Positions 61,096-64,000 of a DNA stretch of 64,000 bases are shown here, piece by piece (the stretch's first letter is position 1; each line of letters opens with the position of its first letter). The notes under the pieces were generated by a model. It saw only the letters and a program-made list of their open reading frames with translations, was not told where the DNA came from and made no database searches. The position numbers and the translations under genes were made by a program. Origin of the DNA: Deinococcus roseus (lineage in GTDB: Bacteria > Deinococcota > Deinococci > Deinococcales > Deinococcaceae); contig NZ_BMOD01000007.1 in assembly GCF_014646895.1 (NCBI RefSeq), positions 124,001-188,000 on the forward strand, given 5' to 3'.

Positions 61096-61515
61096 GTGAT
61101 GCCCTTCCTGTCTGTCCCCTCAACAGCAAAGCTGCTGTGAGGACGATGCCCCTTGCTCAGAAGTGCGGTGGGAGCAAGAAAAAGGACCTTCAGAAGCAAC
61201 CCTGGTCACCGTTGCAGGGCTGGATGATTTTTCCAGGCTGGCCAGCTTCAAGGTGAAAGGTTTTGAAAGCTGGGGTGTTCAGGGCTTGAAACCCTGCAAA
61301 AACATCTGCCCGGAGTTTTCTTCTGCATTGGGGCTTTGACTTTTTCAAAGTCATGTTTTTTCTCTCAAAAACAAGAACCCAGCTCAAAAACATGAGCCGG
61401 GTTCATTTGGCGTCTCTGGAAGGATCTCAGTCTAGCAGGTCATCACAAAATTCACAAGGGCTTTCTTTTAAAAATCTGTCCTGTGATTTATATTCTCTTC
61501 ATGAGGATATGGTGC
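61096..61515. other. 420-bp gap with four hairpins and no clear gene
   Basis: Inverted repeats are visible at 61120-61137 (ACAGCA/TGCTGT), about 61153-61180 (CTTGCTC/GAGCAAG), 61337-61353 (TGACTTT-TTC-AAAGTCA, followed by a T run on the plus strand) and 61375-61404 (GAACCC-GCTC / GAGC-GGGTTC). A 67-codon minus frame here has no ribosome site. A small RNA is possible but not shown. Confidence 0.35.
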
Positions 61516-61516
61516 A

Positions 61517-61790
61517 GCAGCGATTTCAAACACTGTCCGGCATGATCCTGATTTCCCGGCTGGATTCTGGCATTTTCACACTGACTTCCATCACCGGGGT
61601 GGTGATCGGAGGCACGTCCCTGGCCGGAGGTCTGGGTTAGGTGTGGGGTTCACTGGTGGGGGTCCTCATCATGGCGGTGGTGAACAACGCCCTGGTGCAC
61701 TTTTCGGTGAATCCCCTGCTGAACGAAGTGGTGATTGGCTGCCTGATCGTGCTGGCCGTGACCCTGGACTGCCTGCGTCACCGGGGCTGA
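61517..61790 (+). pseudogene. Remnant of an RbsC-type sugar permease gene
   Basis: The frame reads like the C-terminal third of a BPD_transp_2 permease: SGMILISRLDSG, then VVIGGTSLAGGLG, a TAG stop at 61638-61640, then VWGSLVGVLIMAVVNNAL and a basic end DCLRHRG. The 5' two thirds are missing, and the internal stop breaks a normally invariant stretch. It lies next to sugar-uptake genes (LacI and a binding protein), so a transport operon has decayed here. Confidence 0.8.
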
Positions 61791-62045
61791 ACCGCCAGGG
61801 GTGGGAGTGAATTCTGGTCGATCCAGAGAATAAAAATCCCCATTTGCATCTGAGCAAAACCCATCAAACGCCTCCATCACTCCAGAACAAAACCCAGAAC
61901 CTGTTTTTCAGCAGCCTGCAACATGTTTTCGGGCTGTTTTGCTGGCTTTTCTTGACTTGCTCCTTTTGTGGGCAGAGGAGCATGGGCAGAATTTCTTTGT
62001 GGGACTTCCCACTTGACGCGCCGAAAAGATGGTGATATGAATATG

Positions 62046-62061
62046 TTGTAACCGGTTACAA
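62046..62061. promoter_or_regulatory. Upstream LacI-type operator
   Basis: The perfect 16-bp palindrome TTGTAACCGGTTACAA has the central CG typical of LacI-family sites. The rest of 61791-62139 holds no gene. Confidence 0.75.
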
Positions 62062-62106
62062 GATGTGTCTCCCTTTCCAGAGGTGCGGCAAACCCTGTTT
62101 CCATGT

Positions 62107-62124
62107 TTTGTAACCGGTAACAAA
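62107..62124. promoter_or_regulatory. LacI-type operator near the lacI start
   Basis: TTTGTAACCGGTAACAAA shares the core of the upstream site, 62 bp away centre to centre (about six helical turns), 16 bp before the GTG start. Confidence 0.7.
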
Positions 62125-62139
62125 GGCTAAGGTGGAAGG

Positions 62140-63111
62140 GTGAAAATCACCATTGACGAAATTGCACGGGTGTCCGGGGTCTCCAAAGGCACCGTCAGCC
62201 GGGTCATCAACGGAAAAACCACCGTCGCCGCCGCCACCAGAGAAAAAGTCCTGGAGGTGATGAACAGCCTGGGCTTCGTTCCCGACCCTGCCGCACGGGA
62301 ACTGAGCATGCGCTCCAAACACACCATCGGCATTTCCATCGGTCAGAGAGACAGCCGCATCAGCCCTTATTTCGCCCTGATCTGGCGGGCCCTGGCCCGC
62401 GAAACCCAGGAACTGGGCATCCAGTTCATTGAGCTTCATGAAGACCTTCCCAGTTACATTCGACTTCCCAACGCCGTGCTGCTGTTCAGCGCCCAGCACA
62501 CCCACAAGCGCCTGGATTACCTGAAAAGCCAGAACATCCCTGCTGTGGTGATCGGGCATGAACCCGGACATGCTTTTGTGGTTCCAGACGACCACAGAGG
62601 TGGACAGCTGGCTGCAGAACATCTGATTTCCCTGGGGCACCAGCAATTCGCTTTCCTGGGCACCAGGATTCCCAGTCAGGCCGCAGAAGACCGCAGAAAC
62701 GGTTTTGTGGACACCCTGCAGAAAGCCGGTTTTTCCGTGCAGGACGAGCACGATCTGGAAGGCCACTTCAATACACTGGATGCTTACCGGGCCATTCGCA
62801 AAGCCTGGGAAGCTGGACACCGCTTCACCGCCCTCTTCGCTGCCAGCGATGAAATGGCGCTGGGGGCCATTGGAGCCCTGCAGGACCTGGATGTCCAGGT
62901 GCCACAACAGGTTTCCGTGGTGGGATTTGACGGCTTTCCCTTCCCCAACACACAGCTCACCACCATTTTGCAGGACATTTCCCGCATCGCCCATGCTGCC
63001 GTGCAACTGGCACTGTCAGGGATCGAGGGTGAGGACCCTCAGGGGGTTTATGTGCCTGTGCAACTCCAGAAGGGGGCCACCACCGCAGCGCCCCCGGATG
63101 TTTCCCACTGA
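62140..63111 (+). CDS. LacI-family transcriptional regulator, 323 aa
   Basis: The N-terminal HTH (residues 1-22, ITIDEIARVSGVSKGTVSRVING) and hinge helix (PAARELSM) lead into a periplasmic-binding-like sensor domain ending near residue 310. The GTG start is preceded by AAGGTGG. Two matching operators lie just upstream. It is followed by a sugar-binding protein gene on the same strand, so it probably represses that importer in the absence of the sugar. The ligand is unknown. Confidence 0.93.
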   Translation: MKITIDEIARVSGVSKGTVSRVINGKTTVAAATREKVLEVMNSLGFVPDPAARELSMRSKHTIGISIGQRDSRISPYFALIWRALARETQELGIQFIELHEDLPSYIRLPNAVLLFSAQHTHKRLDYLKSQNIPAVVIGHEPGHAFVVPDDHRGGQLAAEHLISLGHQQFAFLGTRIPSQAAEDRRNGFVDTLQKAGFSVQDEHDLEGHFNTLDAYRAIRKAWEAGHRFTALFAASDEMALGAIGALQDLDVQVPQQVSVVGFDGFPFPNTQLTTILQDISRIAHAAVQLALSGIEGEDPQGVYVPVQLQKGATTAAPPDVSH

Positions 63112-63155
63112 TTGCTCAGCCCGAGAGGGTTTGAACCAATAAAAGGAGAGAGACC

Positions 63156-64000
63156 ATGAAAAGAAGTTTGTTGCTTGCTGCTGCCCTGCTGGCCGGTGCT
63201 GCCAGTGCCGAGACCGTCGTGAAGCTCAATGGTTTTGCCGGAGCCGATGTCGCCATTGTGAACGACCTGCTCAACAAGATCGTGAACCCGGCTCTTGCCA
63301 AAGACGGCATCCGGGCAGTGTTTGAACCCCTCCAGGGGGATTTCAACGCAGCACTCACCAACGCCCTGTCCAGCGGAACCGCCGGAGATCTCATGTACAT
63401 CGACATCTTCGTGGCTCCGGGGTTCATCAAGACCGGGAAACTGCTGCCTCTCAACGGCAAGGTGAGCACCAAACCTTTCGTGCCCTCCCTGGTGAAAGCC
63501 TTCACCGACACCGGCAAGGTGTACGCCATTGCCAAGGACTTCAACTCTCTGGCCATCACCTACAACAAAGACCTCTTCGATGAGGCGGACGTGGCCTACC
63601 CCAACGAGAACGACACCTGGAGCACCTTTGCAGACAAGCTGCGCAAGGTCAAGAAAGCGCTGGGGAACGATTATTATGGCATCTGCCTGCCCGCAGATTT
63701 CGCCCGCTTTGGTGCCTTCGCATTTGCCACCGGATGGAAAACTTTTGACAGCAAAGGGAACAGCAACCTGCTGGACTCCCGCTTCAAGGAAGCCTTCAAC
63801 TTCTACACCGGACTGGTCAAAGACAAAACCGCCATCCTGCCCTCGGACCTCTCACAGGGCTGGTCGGGAGGGTGCTTCGGGGGAGGCAAAGTGGCCGCTG
63901 CCATCGAAGGGGCCTGGATCTCGGGCTTCCTGCGCGACAACGCTCCCAACCTGAAATACGGCACCGCACCCATCCCCAGGAACGACAAAACCAAAAAACG
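63156..64000 (+). CDS. Sugar ABC transporter substrate-binding protein (family 1), 3' end off window
   Basis: The visible 281 codons start with a signal peptide (MKRSLLLAAALLAGAASA) and continue as a family 1 extracellular solute-binding protein (maltose/oligosaccharide type), with DFNSLAITYNKDLFDEA and KVAAAIEGAWISGFL. AAGGAG lies 10 nt before the ATG. It is 44 bp downstream of the lacI-type gene and probably controlled by it. Permease genes should follow outside the window. Confidence 0.9.
   Translation, partial: MKRSLLLAAALLAGAASAETVVKLNGFAGADVAIVNDLLNKIVNPALAKDGIRAVFEPLQGDFNAALTNALSSGTAGDLMYIDIFVAPGFIKTGKLLPLNGKVSTKPFVPSLVKAFTDTGKVYAIAKDFNSLAITYNKDLFDEADVAYPNENDTWSTFADKLRKVKKALGNDYYGICLPADFARFGAFAFATGWKTFDSKGNSNLLDSRFKEAFNFYTGLVKDKTAILPSDLSQGWSGGCFGGGKVAAAIEGAWISGFLRDNAPNLKYGTAPIPRNDKTKK

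Noticed and set aside
61190..61393. 67-codon minus-strand frame
   Set aside because: It lacks a ribosome site and crosses two hairpins; the composition does not look coding.

Overview
The window looks like a chromosomal segment of a Deinococcus species, or a close relative, with moderately high GC. This is inference. It rests on a repeated promoter architecture: a -10 hexamer ending exactly 6 nt before the start codon, seen at five genes and typical of the leaderless mRNAs described in Deinococcus. The gene mix also fits: DNA-processing helicases, subtilases and sugar uptake. No rRNA, tRNA, CRISPR array or intact insertion sequence was seen.

Layout. (1) About 1-11.8 kb, minus strand: a tightly overlapping six-gene operon that matches the SspBCD-SspFGH DNA phosphorothioation modification/restriction system. 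The distal gene (sspH) runs off the left edge, and no cysteine desulfurase (sspA) is visible. (2) 12.2-16.6 kb: a secreted subtilase, a small membrane protein, a secreted hypothetical and an APH-fold kinase preceded by a His-rich short ORF. (3) 16.7-29.8 kb, minus strand: a four-gene set that I cannot match to any named system. It has a UvrD-like helicase, a 1763-residue fusion of DnaQ-type exonuclease, DinG-type helicase and RecQ helicase, and two large paralogous proteins with an Ig-like domain and a DUF3320-like C-terminus. The last three genes overlap. This is the best candidate for an undescribed, probably antiviral or DNA-processing, system.

(4) 30.3-34.9 kb: a MacB/FtsX-type ABC exporter with a 39-residue membrane microprotein, a divergent HTH regulator and an N-terminally truncated AraC regulator. 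(5) 34.9-40.5 kb: two translationally coupled secreted beta-propeller proteins (one fused to Cu/Zn superoxide dismutase), then an EamA transporter and a cyclase-family hydrolase with a divergent LysR regulator. (6) 40.7-43.4 kb: small enzymes and stress-type genes (SRPBCC, ArsR-AHSA1 pair, VOC, NodB deacetylase).

(7) 43.4-54.7 kb: a galactofuranose/arabinofuranose-type sugar locus. It contains a YtfQRT-YjfF-like ABC importer, aldose 1-epimerase, a divergent ArsR-fold regulator, a glycosyltransferase, and a lipoprotein GH2 hydrolase with CBM42/AbfB repeats. (8) 54.7-61.1 kb: an F420-type NADP reductase coupled to a degenerate inositol-monophosphatase-like protein, a divergent LysR regulator, a papain-fold protease with a TerB-like tail, an aldo/keto reductase and small hypotheticals. 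(9) 61.5-64 kb: a permease pseudogene, a LacI regulator with two operators 62 bp apart, and the start of a sugar-binding protein gene that runs off the right edge.
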